Positions 46,697-56,043 of a stretch of DNA of 64,000 nt are shown one piece after another. The notes beneath the pieces were generated by a model. That model saw only the letters and a program-made list of their open reading frames with translations, ran no database searches and was not told the DNA's origin. The stretch is from an uncultured Bacteroides sp. (GTDB lineage Bacteria > Bacteroidota > Bacteroidia > Bacteroidales > Bacteroidaceae). Each line of letters starts with the position of its first letter. Position 1 is the stretch's first letter. The stretch is from assembly GCA_958477465.1 (NCBI GenBank), contig CAUEFX010000009.1, positions 17,092 through 81,091 of the forward strand. Direction: 5' to 3'. The position numbers and the translations under genes were made by a program.

Positions 46697-49017
46697 GGTA
46701 GTTTTATATTAAGTTTCTTTCCTTTATATTCTACATTCACGGTATACGACTCATTATCCAATCCCAATCCTTTTAGGTGATCTACAACAACGATACGGAA
46801 GTTACGATTTCGCAACATACCGTCATAACTACCCTTACGAGGATGGATAGTTAACTTCCTATCCTTGTCACTCCACGTCATACGGACAGTGGTATATTTG
46901 CCTTTTTCGTAATTATAATTATCATTCTCGTCTTCATACAAAATAAATTCTCCATCGGCACCCGGATAGATACGAATCTGTAAATCATCCCATGGCTTCT
47001 CGGTTGCAAACTGAACGGAAGGTCCGACAGGAACGATGGAACCTGCTTTCACATATAATGGGATGATATCAATGGGAGCTTCACGGCTAATCTTCTGTCC
47101 GCCTTCCAGCTTTTCACCTGTCCAAAAATCAATCCATTGTGTACCCTCAGGCAGATACAGGGAACGTCTCTTTACTTCACTTGTTACCGGAGCTACCAAT
47201 ATGGACTTTCCAAACATATACTCATCACCGATATCTGCAACCGTCTTATCTTCCTGAAAGACAAAGAATAAAGCACGCATCAGGCTTCCACCATTAGAAG
47301 TAACCTCCCATGAGGTCGAATAAATATAAGGTAATAACCGGTAACGAAGATTAATCATTTTCTCTTGTGCATCGAAAGCCCAGTATTCACGCTCACCAAA
47401 CATAAATATTTCACGGGGAGTGTTTGTGCCATGCGAACGCATCATTCCCGTAAAAGTTGCAAACTGCATCCAACGCACATACAATTCATGGAACGCCGGA
47501 TCTTTCACACCGTCCGGAAACTTTCTGCCGGAAAAGAAACCGCCAATATCAGAATTCCAATAAGGAATACCTGTCAATGAGATATTCAAGGCTGCCGGAA
47601 TCTGATTACGCAACACAGCCCAATCGGAAACAACATCACCGGACCATGCTTGGGCGGCATAACGTTGCTGACCTGCAAAAGCAGAACGGGTCAGAATAAA
47701 AACGCGTTTATCAGAGGTCTCCTGTCTTTGATGATCATAAACGCCGCCCACGCTTACAAGTGGGAAAGCATTACGCACTTTACGGAAAGAACCCAGATAA
47801 GTTTGAAAATCCAGGTCTCCTTCTTTCGCCGGGCTATGTTCCGGTTCGGTTGCATCCAACCACCAACCATCCATTCCGATGCTGAACATATTTTTACTCA
47901 TATATTTCCAATAGATATCTCTCGCTACGGGATCATAAGTATCATATACCTTCACCCCATTATCCTGAGGAAAAGTTTCATGTATCATCAACTTGTTCAG
48001 AGCTTTCAAATCAGCATAGATTCCGGTAGCTGGTCCAAAAGAAGGCCACACTGAAATAATAGCATGGGCATTCAGACGGTGTACCTCATCCATCATTTTC
48101 TTTGGATCGGGAAATTTCGGATTACGAAATTCCACCGCATTCCAATCTTTATGATCTTCTCCCCAATAACGCCAGTCTTGAACAATGCCATCCAAAGGCA
48201 CTTTCAGGTCACGATATTTTGCAACAACGCTAACCAGTTCATCCTGGCTGACATACCGCTCTCTTGATTGCCAAAAGCCGAATGTCCAAAGTGGAAACAT
48301 GGGAGCCTTTCCTGTCAATTCACGCAATCCAGCCACTACTTTATCTGCTCCGCCACCATAAACAAAGTAATAATCGCACAAATCACCAACCTCCGAATCA
48401 AAAGTCATACCTTGCGCATTGTCTGTAAAAGTGGTGGGAGAATAGTTATCCCAAAACAGCGCATAGCCCTTGATGGAATGGACCAAAGGAATACAGATTT
48501 CCGTATTCGCCTGCTGCAAGAAAAGAGTTTGATTACGCTGGTTCATCTTTCCCTGCTGATGTTGTCCCAAACCATAAATAGCCTCATCACTATCCAACAA
48601 AAAAGTTTGGCGAATCCGATAGGTAGAATTACCTGCATCATTAAAAGGAGTGAAACCGGTGGAAGAAGGTTTTTCCGCCAACAATTCTTTCCCGTCTTTA
48701 GTCGCAAAGCGAACCTGATTCAGAACGACATCCAGCAAAACAGTCAGTTCGGAAGTAGTAAGTATTACCTGATTATTTGATTCCTGTATCTTATACTTCA
48801 CCTTATCCGGTTGCATCGTAACAGATAATGACTGCTTTTCCGGCGCTTGCCCAAGAGGATACTTCTTCACACGAATAATGGAAGAAGAGAAGCACTCCAG
48901 CTCTACACAAGCAGCTTTTGTCTCTACTTTTACTCCATGCGGAGTATGCAATACAGATTGTCCCGTTATGGGAACAATCTGTAGACACAAGCATATAACT
49001 GTTAACAATTTCTTCAT
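46693..49017 (-). CDS. GH31 alpha-glycosidase (alpha-xylosidase or alpha-glucosidase type)
   Basis: A 774-residue secreted family-31 enzyme. The start at 49017 (MKKLLTVICLCLQIVPITGQ) gives a clean signal peptide; an ATG at 49095 would overlap the preceding GH3 frame. The N-terminal beta-sandwich is followed by the barrel with TFGFWQSRERYVSQDELVS, LDGIVQDWRYWG and GWWLDATEPE, where Asp388 is the expected nucleophile. WSGDVVSDWAVLRNQIPA and YWNSDIGGFFSG are also conserved. The VQDWRYWG form is frequent in alpha-xylosidases, but alpha-glucosidase or transglycosidase activity cannot be excluded. It follows the interrupted GH3 by 13 bp and overlaps the 25-residue peptide by ATGA. Confidence 0.92.
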   Translation of the reverse strand: MKKLLTVICLCLQIVPITGQSVLHTPHGVKVETKAACVELECFSSSIIRVKKYPLGQAPEKQSLSVTMQPDKVKYKIQESNNQVILTTSELTVLLDVVLNQVRFATKDGKELLAEKPSSTGFTPFNDAGNSTYRIRQTFLLDSDEAIYGLGQHQQGKMNQRNQTLFLQQANTEICIPLVHSIKGYALFWDNYSPTTFTDNAQGMTFDSEVGDLCDYYFVYGGGADKVVAGLRELTGKAPMFPLWTFGFWQSRERYVSQDELVSVVAKYRDLKVPLDGIVQDWRYWGEDHKDWNAVEFRNPKFPDPKKMMDEVHRLNAHAIISVWPSFGPATGIYADLKALNKLMIHETFPQDNGVKVYDTYDPVARDIYWKYMSKNMFSIGMDGWWLDATEPEHSPAKEGDLDFQTYLGSFRKVRNAFPLVSVGGVYDHQRQETSDKRVFILTRSAFAGQQRYAAQAWSGDVVSDWAVLRNQIPAALNISLTGIPYWNSDIGGFFSGRKFPDGVKDPAFHELYVRWMQFATFTGMMRSHGTNTPREIFMFGEREYWAFDAQEKMINLRYRLLPYIYSTSWEVTSNGGSLMRALFFVFQEDKTVADIGDEYMFGKSILVAPVTSEVKRRSLYLPEGTQWIDFWTGEKLEGGQKISREAPIDIIPLYVKAGSIVPVGPSVQFATEKPWDDLQIRIYPGADGEFILYEDENDNYNYEKGKYTTVRMTWSDKDRKLTIHPRKGSYDGMLRNRNFRIVVVDHLKGLGLDNESYTVNVEYKGKKLNIKLP

Positions 49018-49030
49018 TATTATATCAAGT

Positions 49031-51895
49031 TTATATAGACAATACTTTATATTTAGTAGTGAACAGCACCTCTCCGTCATTATTCTTATCCACACGGAAG
49101 GGTATCAGTTTCTCTTCTCCCGGAGCCAGTTCATAATGCACATTCTTTCCCGTCTTCTTACCACCAACGTACATTTCTATCTTACCTGTATCCATCAGAG
49201 TACCATTGTTCTTAACAGATACCCAGATTGTCTTCTGTTTTTTCAGCAAGTTCTCTTCGACTTTAAACAATGACAAACCGAAATCTGCAGCAAATTCATG
49301 AGTATACTCAAGCATACCGGACAATCCTTTCTTTGCATCCGCATAGCCTACACTATCTTTTATACGATCTTTTGCCACATACTGAGGACTAACTCCACCG
49401 ACTGCTATCTTAAATTCTCCTTTTTCCACTACTCTGTCCATACGATCATTGAGCAATGAAAGTTCATAAGGTGTCAGTTCAAAAGAAACTCTTTTTGACT
49501 CACCCGGTTGCAGATGAATCCGGGTGAAATCCTTCAGTTCTGTAATACGTGTTTTCACGCTGGCATACATATCAGTTACATACAACTGGACAACTTCGTC
49601 TCCGGCACGTTGCCCCACATTCTTCACAGTTGCCTATACTGCAACATTACCATTATCCTTTTCCTGTATCTTCAAACCGGAATATTCAAAAGAAGTGTAG
49701 CTTAAACCATATCCAAAATAATAAAGAGGATAAAATTCCATGTCTGAATATTCATAACGACGGCCGGAAGTTTTAAAATTATAATACAGAGGAAGTTGGC
49801 CTACATGACGCGGGAATGTCATCGGCAAACGACCGGCAGGATTATAATCACCGAACAGCACATCAGCTGTAGCCGGACCACCTTCTTGTCCGGGGAGCCA
49901 GTTGACAAGAATCGCCTTACACAGTTCTGACGCCTTAGACAAGTTGTAAGGACGCCCTGCCTGAAGAATTAAGATTACAGGTTTGCCGGTTGCACAAACG
50001 GCTTCCAATAACTCCTGCTGCTTACCCGGTAAAACCAAAGTGGCATAATCATGATTTTCTCCGGAAGTCTTGTAAACATCTGTTGTTGATTCGCTGGTAG
50101 AACAATCTCCCAGAACCAATACTACTACATCCGACAAAGAAGCGGCTTTCACAGCCTTGGGAATATTCGTTCCATTCGGGCTTGTAAAATCACAACCTTG
50201 CTCATAAACCACCTTTGTCTGCTTACCTACCGCCTGTTTGATGCCGGTCAATACAGATTTCAACTGACCGGGTAAAAGCTTGGGAGTATAGTCACCCGGC
50301 TGGAGATCATCTGCTCCGGGACCTATTACGGCAATCGTAGGCATGTCTTTAGCCAAAGGCAATATGTTATCTTTATTTTCCAGCATTACGATAGACTCGC
50401 GTGCTGCCTGACGTGCCATTTCTTTATGGCTGTCCGAATTCCATCCCGGATATATCCTGTTCCAGTCCAAAGGTTTATTCGGTGCCTTCTCAAACAGTTC
50501 GTTGCGGAACATCATACGCAACATGGTGCGGCAAACCTCATCCAGGTTTTCCATATCGATACGTCCGTCTTTTGCAGCTTGTATCACCTCTTTGTCATTG
50601 TAAGTGTCACCACAATTGGTAGCGATACCTGCTGCCAAAGCCTGATTAGCGGCTTCTATCTTATCTTTCGCTGTATAATGTTTACGGGCAGTCAGATTAC
50701 CGATGGCACCGCAGTCACTCACAATAAATCCGTTAAATCCCCATTCCTCACGCAGAATACCATGCAATAATTCTCTGCTTTTAGCAACCGGTACACCCAG
50801 ATAATCAGAATAAGCCATCATTACAGATTGACAGTCATAGTTGCGGATGACATGACGGAACGGAACCAGATGCACCTCGCGCATTTCACGTTCGGACAAA
50901 CCGATATCATGGGAATCACGTCCGCCCAAGGGGGCCCCATGCCCACCAAAATGTTTCGGAGTAGTAAACAAGCCTTTAGATTGGTATCCTTTAATCCAGG
51001 CTCCACCAATTTGTGATACCAGCACAGGGTCTTCACCAAATGTCTCCTCACAACGTCCCCAACGTGCATCCTGTGCCACATCGAGTACCGGTGACCATGC
51101 CTGCATAGTACCTGCTGCAAGCGTTTCGTCACCAACAGCCATAGCAACATCTTCTGTCAATTTCTTGTTCCAGGTAGCTCCCATTGCCAATGCCTGCGGA
51201 AAAATGGTAGCACCGCTACCGTATGAGAAACCATGTACCGCTTCTACTTTTGTAATGGGCGGCACATATAAATGAGGAATCCCGGGGATTCCCCATCCCT
51301 CGCGTATTAATTCCATCTTATCTTCCGGAGTCATTACACTCAGCAGACTTTCCACACGTTCTTCCACCGGAAGCGTCGGATCCATATAACGAAGAGCTGT
51401 TTTCTCACCTTTCCGGTCTTTCAGCACTTTATCAGCCAAAAGTACCTCTACCTCTTTCACCGAAAAAGGTTTCACACGGCTATTGCCTTTAAATGACAGT
51501 CGGACGTGAGCGCCGTATTTTGGTGAAAACGTAACCTGCATTTCTTTCGTATTACCCTTCATCTGATAGTCTACCGGAACTCCCAGATTCATCGGATCAT
51601 AAGTAACAAATACACTCATCAGCAGCTTCAATTCTTCCTTTGAAATACCCTGCATCTGAAGGTTGAGTTCACACACATCGCCGGGAGTCTGTATGGTAAA
51701 CATCAGCCACTGGTCCGCTTTCAGGTCCTGTCCATTCACTTCCCACATCGTTTTCGGGTCTTTATCAAAAGCCAACGAGGCTTTCTCCAGTTTGGTTGAT
51801 GCCGACACTGATAAGATATCACTTGGCTGTTGAGCCATTGTAAAAGAGCAGGACAATATGCCTGCAAAAAGAAACAAGTGCTTTTTAAAATTCAT
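49031..51895 (-). pseudogene. GH3 glycosidase interrupted by a single in-frame amber codon
   Basis: One continuous frame of 954 codons plus stop, broken only by TAG at 49636-49634 (codon 754). Signal peptide to about residue 21. A discoidin-like N-terminal domain (about 25-155) precedes the GH3 barrel and C-terminal domain, with the nucleophile Asp394 in GFIVSDCGAIGN, KHFGGHGAPLGG, and LPMTFPRHVGQLPLYYNF. The TAG falls between GNVAV and ATVKNVGQRAGDEVVQLY, in the middle of the fibronectin-III-like domain, so both sides are homologous and in register. A CAG-to-TAG change would explain it. The upstream product keeps the whole active site but loses the C-terminal domains (about 200 residues). 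A GTG at 49627 could restart the tail. Confidence 0.88.
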
Positions 51896-52116
51896 ACTAT
51901 CAGATATTAATTTTACTCTGTTTGATATTGCAAAGTAAACGGTAACCTATTAATGAAACACTAAAGTTATAATTAATGCAACATTAAAATCCGCTTAATA
52001 AGATTCTTTGAATGGGAAAAGAGACATTTGGAAGAAAAAAATACCTGATTTAATAGCCGTTTTTCATAGGAAATACTATTTTTGCCAAAGCTAATACTTC
52101 ATTAAGGAACCATAAA
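51896..52116. promoter_or_regulatory. Divergent promoter region of the GH3 unit and the Kelch/SARP regulator
   Basis: Toward the regulator (+), TATTTTTG at 52077-52084 is an exact TAnnTTTG core, 33 bp before the ATG. TTAATAGCCG at 52050-52059 overlaps the -33 position. Toward GH3 (-), TTACTTTG (about 51941-51934) is a near-match to the -7 core, and CTTATTAAGCGG (about 51997-51986) is a related element. The arrangement suggests that one protein controls both directions. Confidence 0.5.
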
Positions 52117-54702
52117 ATGAAAAAGACACTATCTATATTCTTACTTTTATTTATATGCTTGAACTCTATTGCCCAGTCTTCTAAATATGGTTTGCATATC
52201 CAGTCTTATCCACTTCAGAACTCCGAGTTCACCAGTATGGCGTTAGAGGATGGAAAAGCAATAGATACCAAAGGAGAAAAAATCACCTTGAACTTTAACC
52301 TTTGGATCAGGCCGGACAATGTATTCGGAACCGTGTTTCGAATCATTACAAATAATAATAAAAACATAGATTTAATGTACAGCGTGGGTGAAAATGACAG
52401 GCGTTTTCCTATTCTGGTCACCGGAGATGTCGTACATCCCATCCCCAAGGAAGCAAGACGTGAAACGTGGGTTTCAGCCAGCCTGACTCTTAACCCTAAA
52501 GACGGAAATATAACAGTACTCTACGACAGTACGCAAATCAATGTCAACTATCCGGCATTAATAGGTACACAAGGAATACGCATTGCTTTCGGCTATTGTC
52601 CTTTCGATGGCTTCGTATTAGACGATGTCGCTTCCGTAAATCTGAAAGATATCGGTTTGAAACGCGGGAAGCAAGAAATCCGTCTATGGAAAATGGCGCG
52701 TCACAATGGAGATATTTGTTATGATGAAATATCTCACAAGCCCGCATCCGGCAACAATACACAGTGGATTATCGACCAATACATTACCTGGAAGAAAATC
52801 TATTCACAACATTTTGCCAGCTCTCCCTCCATTGCGTTCGACCCTACTGTCGCTACGTTCTATATAGCCAATGATGGAAAGCGGGTATACGTTTTTCATG
52901 CTGCCGAACAAGTAACAGACTCCATACAGGTGAAAGGTGGAGAATTCGTAGCAAACTATCCGAACCAGCTTATCTACATTCCTCAGCATCATCAATTGCT
53001 ATCTTACAATCTGAATGAAAATCTTTATTCAATATTCGACCCTTGTACCCAGAGTTGGAAAGGAACACAGGCTCCCGTCAAGGAACATGATTATTGGAAC
53101 AATACGCTCGTCTATAATCCTTCCAATTCCTCACTGGTCAGTTTTGGCGGATATGGACATTATCACTACAACAATGAATTACTAATCAGCTACCCGTATG
53201 AAAATACACCGCAACGGCGCATCAATCTGACAAATATACATCCCCGATACTCCGCCAGTTCCGTCCTTGTGGACAGTACACTTTACATCTTCGGTGGCCG
53301 TGGCTGTCCGTCCGGACGTCAGGAGCTATCTCCCCGGAATTATTATGATCTTTATTCGGTCAACTTACTCACCCAACAAGTCAACAAGCTATGGGAGGCT
53401 CCTCAAAATCCAAGTAACGGCGACTTCCAACCCAGCGAAAATATGATTTATGACCCGGAAAAAGAGTGTTTCTATTTCTTCTGTACGCAATTAGGTGGTA
53501 TCCTGATGAGAATCGATACCCAAACGCCACACTTCGAGCCCATGTCATTGCCCATGGAGCTAAATTTTTCCGGACAATATTTATACAGCAATCTATATTA
53601 TTCCCCCAAACAGAAGAAATTATACGTGGCTGTACACCAAGCTGAAGTCAGTGGAAAAGCAGACATAGACATCTATGAACTGAATTTTCCTCCTATCCCC
53701 ATTTCATCATTCAAACAGTCCGAAGTATCTGAAGCGCAGACAGCCGGAGACAGTCGTTTCTATGTTTGGCTATCTGTTATCGGAGGATTGCTTATTGTTG
53801 GAATAGGAACCCTTTATTACAGAAAGAAGTGTGCCACACCCGTCCGGAATGAAGAGCAGGAATCTCAGAAGACGAACTTAGCTGCCAAGCAATCTAACGC
53901 CCTCCAGGAACAAGAGAAGTCGGAGATCAAAATCGATATGCCTATCAATACAGTCAGCCCCACATTCCATAACTATGATTTTTCCAAGAAATGCGTTTGT
54001 TTTTTCGGCGGCTTCCGTGTCATTGACCGAGAGGGAAATGATATTACATCTTCCTTTACACCGACTCTCAAATCCTTATTGATATTACTGATTCTGTATA
54101 CAGGAAAAGACCCCAAAGGAATCATCGGACACAAATTGATCCAGCTGTTGTGGTATGACAAAACGGAAGAATCCGCTAAAAACAACCGTAATGTATATAT
54201 GAGTAAACTCCGTAGTCTGTTAGACAAAGTGGGTGACATCAAGATATTGAATCAGAATGGTTTCTGGAGTATACAATTTGAGAATGGTACCATTTGCGAC
54301 TATCTGGAAGCACTCCACTTATACAACAAGAACAACAGTCTGGATCTGGAAAAACTATTAGAACTGTTACTGCGCGGTATGATGCTTCCTAACATCGAGG
54401 CTGATTGGATTGATACATTCAAGAATGATTTCTCCAATAACACCATCGATTTATTGTGCCGATTGTTAAAGCAGGAAGACCTTTCGGATATGCTGAAATT
54501 GCAGATAGCGGACACCTTATTCCAGCACGACTACATCAATGAAGAAGCCCTCAGCGTAAAGTGCCGCATTCTTTGTCAACAGGGAAAGAAAGGACTTGCC
54601 AACACTGTTTACAATACCTTCTGTAAGGAATATGCAGCTTTATTGGGAACCCCATATAAATATTCTCTGATTGAGATCATTGATGAACAGAACAAGAACT
54701 GA
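52117..54702 (+). CDS. Membrane-anchored regulator: LamG/Kelch-like sensor plus SARP-like winged helix
   Basis: An 861-residue protein with a signal peptide (to about residue 20, LNSIAQ). Residues about 20-195 look like a LamG/concanavalin-type beta-sandwich (LNFNLWIRPDNVFGTVFRI; FDGFVLDDV). Residues about 220-535 are a Kelch/galactose-oxidase-type propeller (LVYNPSNSSLVSFGGYGHYH; SSVLVDSTLYIFGGRGC). A transmembrane helix lies at about 549-571, with YYRKK on the cytoplasmic side. After a polar linker, residues about 627-720 match the winged helix of SARP/AfsR regulators (FGGFRVIDREGNDI, SLLILLILYTGKDPKGI, LIQLLWYDK, NRNVYMSKLRSLLDKVG). The rest is helical, like a BTAD. It stands alone on the + strand inside a PUL without other regulators, so it probably senses the glycan in the periplasm and activates transcription directly. 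Confidence 0.82.
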   Translation: MKKTLSIFLLLFICLNSIAQSSKYGLHIQSYPLQNSEFTSMALEDGKAIDTKGEKITLNFNLWIRPDNVFGTVFRIITNNNKNIDLMYSVGENDRRFPILVTGDVVHPIPKEARRETWVSASLTLNPKDGNITVLYDSTQINVNYPALIGTQGIRIAFGYCPFDGFVLDDVASVNLKDIGLKRGKQEIRLWKMARHNGDICYDEISHKPASGNNTQWIIDQYITWKKIYSQHFASSPSIAFDPTVATFYIANDGKRVYVFHAAEQVTDSIQVKGGEFVANYPNQLIYIPQHHQLLSYNLNENLYSIFDPCTQSWKGTQAPVKEHDYWNNTLVYNPSNSSLVSFGGYGHYHYNNELLISYPYENTPQRRINLTNIHPRYSASSVLVDSTLYIFGGRGCPSGRQELSPRNYYDLYSVNLLTQQVNKLWEAPQNPSNGDFQPSENMIYDPEKECFYFFCTQLGGILMRIDTQTPHFEPMSLPMELNFSGQYLYSNLYYSPKQKKLYVAVHQAEVSGKADIDIYELNFPPIPISSFKQSEVSEAQTAGDSRFYVWLSVIGGLLIVGIGTLYYRKKCATPVRNEEQESQKTNLAAKQSNALQEQEKSEIKIDMPINTVSPTFHNYDFSKKCVCFFGGFRVIDREGNDITSSFTPTLKSLLILLILYTGKDPKGIIGHKLIQLLWYDKTEESAKNNRNVYMSKLRSLLDKVGDIKILNQNGFWSIQFENGTICDYLEALHLYNKNNSLDLEKLLELLLRGMMLPNIEADWIDTFKNDFSNNTIDLLCRLLKQEDLSDMLKLQIADTLFQHDYINEEALSVKCRILCQQGKKGLANTVYNTFCKEYAALLGTPYKYSLIEIIDEQNKN

Positions 54703-54710
54703 TCCATAAA

Positions 54711-54748
54711 AAATCGTCTGGCTCAGCACAAGCCGAGTCAGACGATTT
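54711..54748. terminator. Bidirectional terminator between regulator and GH71/99-like copy 3
   Basis: AAATCGTCTGGCTC (54711-54724) pairs with GAGTCAGACGATTT (54735-54748) with one G-T wobble. A run of A precedes it, which gives U on the - strand transcript, and TT ends the + strand arm. It lies 9 bp past the regulator stop and 31 bp from the stop of the convergent gene. Confidence 0.8.
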
Positions 54749-54778
54749 GATATAAAACCAACTACCTGTTATTTATCA

Positions 54779-56014
54779 TTACTTGCGTACCGGTTGCTTC
54801 ATCTCCAACGGTATTTCCTTACGCAACATTTTACCGGCCTGCCCCACCAGCCACAAATAATGATCACTGCCAATGCCTTCCTCAATGGGTACAAATATAC
54901 TGGCACCTACGGGAACCTTTTTGGCACATTTAAAGATCGCCGTACCTTCATCTATCTCATCAAACATAGCTACATAAAGCATTTCCGCACCTTCCCTCAG
55001 AGCTCCGGACAACTGCGCCCAAAAGAACGAACCCTTATTACGCGGTATCTGCACACTGTTCTCATGTCCTTTCATATTACGCCAGGAGAATCCTGGAAAA
55101 GCCAGAGGTGCATAATCCACTTTATTCTTTTTCGCCCACTTGATGTCACGTCTAATCAATTTCCGATAACGGGGATACGAGTCTTCATTATACCGCCCTA
55201 CAAACCAGGGCATCACAACATCACACTGTTTTATCAACTCATGCAGACGAGGGTCCGATTCGGTATCCCCACTCAATTCGCGCCAGTGCGTAGGAACTCC
55301 CAGCATCACACTAAAACCCTGTGCTTTCAAACCATTGATAATCTTTTCGGCTTCATCCAAACCGTAACGGCGGTGATCATTGAAACCTACTCCCCAAACC
55401 GTAACCAGCGGTTTCCCATTATGATACAGATAAGAAGGATTCCTGGCATGATCTTTCAGAGAATGACGCTCGGCCACATCGGCAATATCTTTCAGTAAAA
55501 CATCCTCATCACCGGGACGCATACCGCTTAAATCATACATAACACAAATGGCACGCTCGTATTTATTGGCCGCTTTCATGGCAGAGTTCAAAACAGTATT
55601 GAAATGTTTCAAACCACTCTTACCACGGATTTCACCGACAAAACGCTGCATAAACACACCATCCAATCCATATTCTTTCATCCATCTGAAATGAGTGTCT
55701 ACCGTAGACTCATCGTGCGAAGAAAAAGTATAAGCGGGCGTTCCGTCTGCAAATTTAAACTCCGTCTTATACAGTTTTTTATACTCCGATACTTCCGGCC
55801 AGAAGTCAATCGTACAAGAACCGGGACGAAATCCATCGTGTCCGGTATAATGATACCACCCCCGATTGGCGCCATCATCAGGGGCGTTAAACCACCCCTG
55901 ATAACCGGCCATTACCAATCCTTTGTACGAATTGTACTGTTTACCGGTAACCTGCGCCGTAACACCTATTGAAAACAACAAGCATACAATAATCCAATTC
56001 AGTCTTTTTACCAT
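54779..56014 (-). CDS. GH71/99-like glycosidase (copy 3)
   Basis: A 411-residue secreted protein (signal peptide to about residue 20, IGVTAQ). YKGLVMAGYQGWFNAPDDG, WMKEYGLDGVFMQRFVGE, CVMYDLSGMRPGDE, VTVWGVGFNDHRRYG and VMLGVPTHWRELSG match copies 1 and 2. Glu353 and Glu356 lie in MFDEIDEGTAIF, matching the GH99 catalytic spacing. The gene is 29 bp downstream of GH95 and forms a separate unit on the far side of the regulator. The three copies may attack different positions of the backbone or work in different compartments: copy 2 is a lipoprotein, copies 1 and 3 have plain signal peptides. Confidence 0.8.
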   Translation of the reverse strand: MVKRLNWIIVCLLFSIGVTAQVTGKQYNSYKGLVMAGYQGWFNAPDDGANRGWYHYTGHDGFRPGSCTIDFWPEVSEYKKLYKTEFKFADGTPAYTFSSHDESTVDTHFRWMKEYGLDGVFMQRFVGEIRGKSGLKHFNTVLNSAMKAANKYERAICVMYDLSGMRPGDEDVLLKDIADVAERHSLKDHARNPSYLYHNGKPLVTVWGVGFNDHRRYGLDEAEKIINGLKAQGFSVMLGVPTHWRELSGDTESDPRLHELIKQCDVVMPWFVGRYNEDSYPRYRKLIRRDIKWAKKNKVDYAPLAFPGFSWRNMKGHENSVQIPRNKGSFFWAQLSGALREGAEMLYVAMFDEIDEGTAIFKCAKKVPVGASIFVPIEEGIGSDHYLWLVGQAGKMLRKEIPLEMKQPVRK

Positions 56015-56043
56015 AATCTATTTCTTATTTATTATATCAATTA

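Noticed and set aside
49018..49095. Upstream start extending GH31 by 26 residues
   Set aside because: It would overlap the end of the GH3 frame and hide a clean signal peptide; the ATG at 49017 is better.
49634..49636. Programmed TAG readthrough or recoding in the GH3 gene
   Set aside because: Other genes in the window use TAG as a normal stop (for example the ATPase at 60508), and there is no stimulatory structure visible; a point mutation is simpler.
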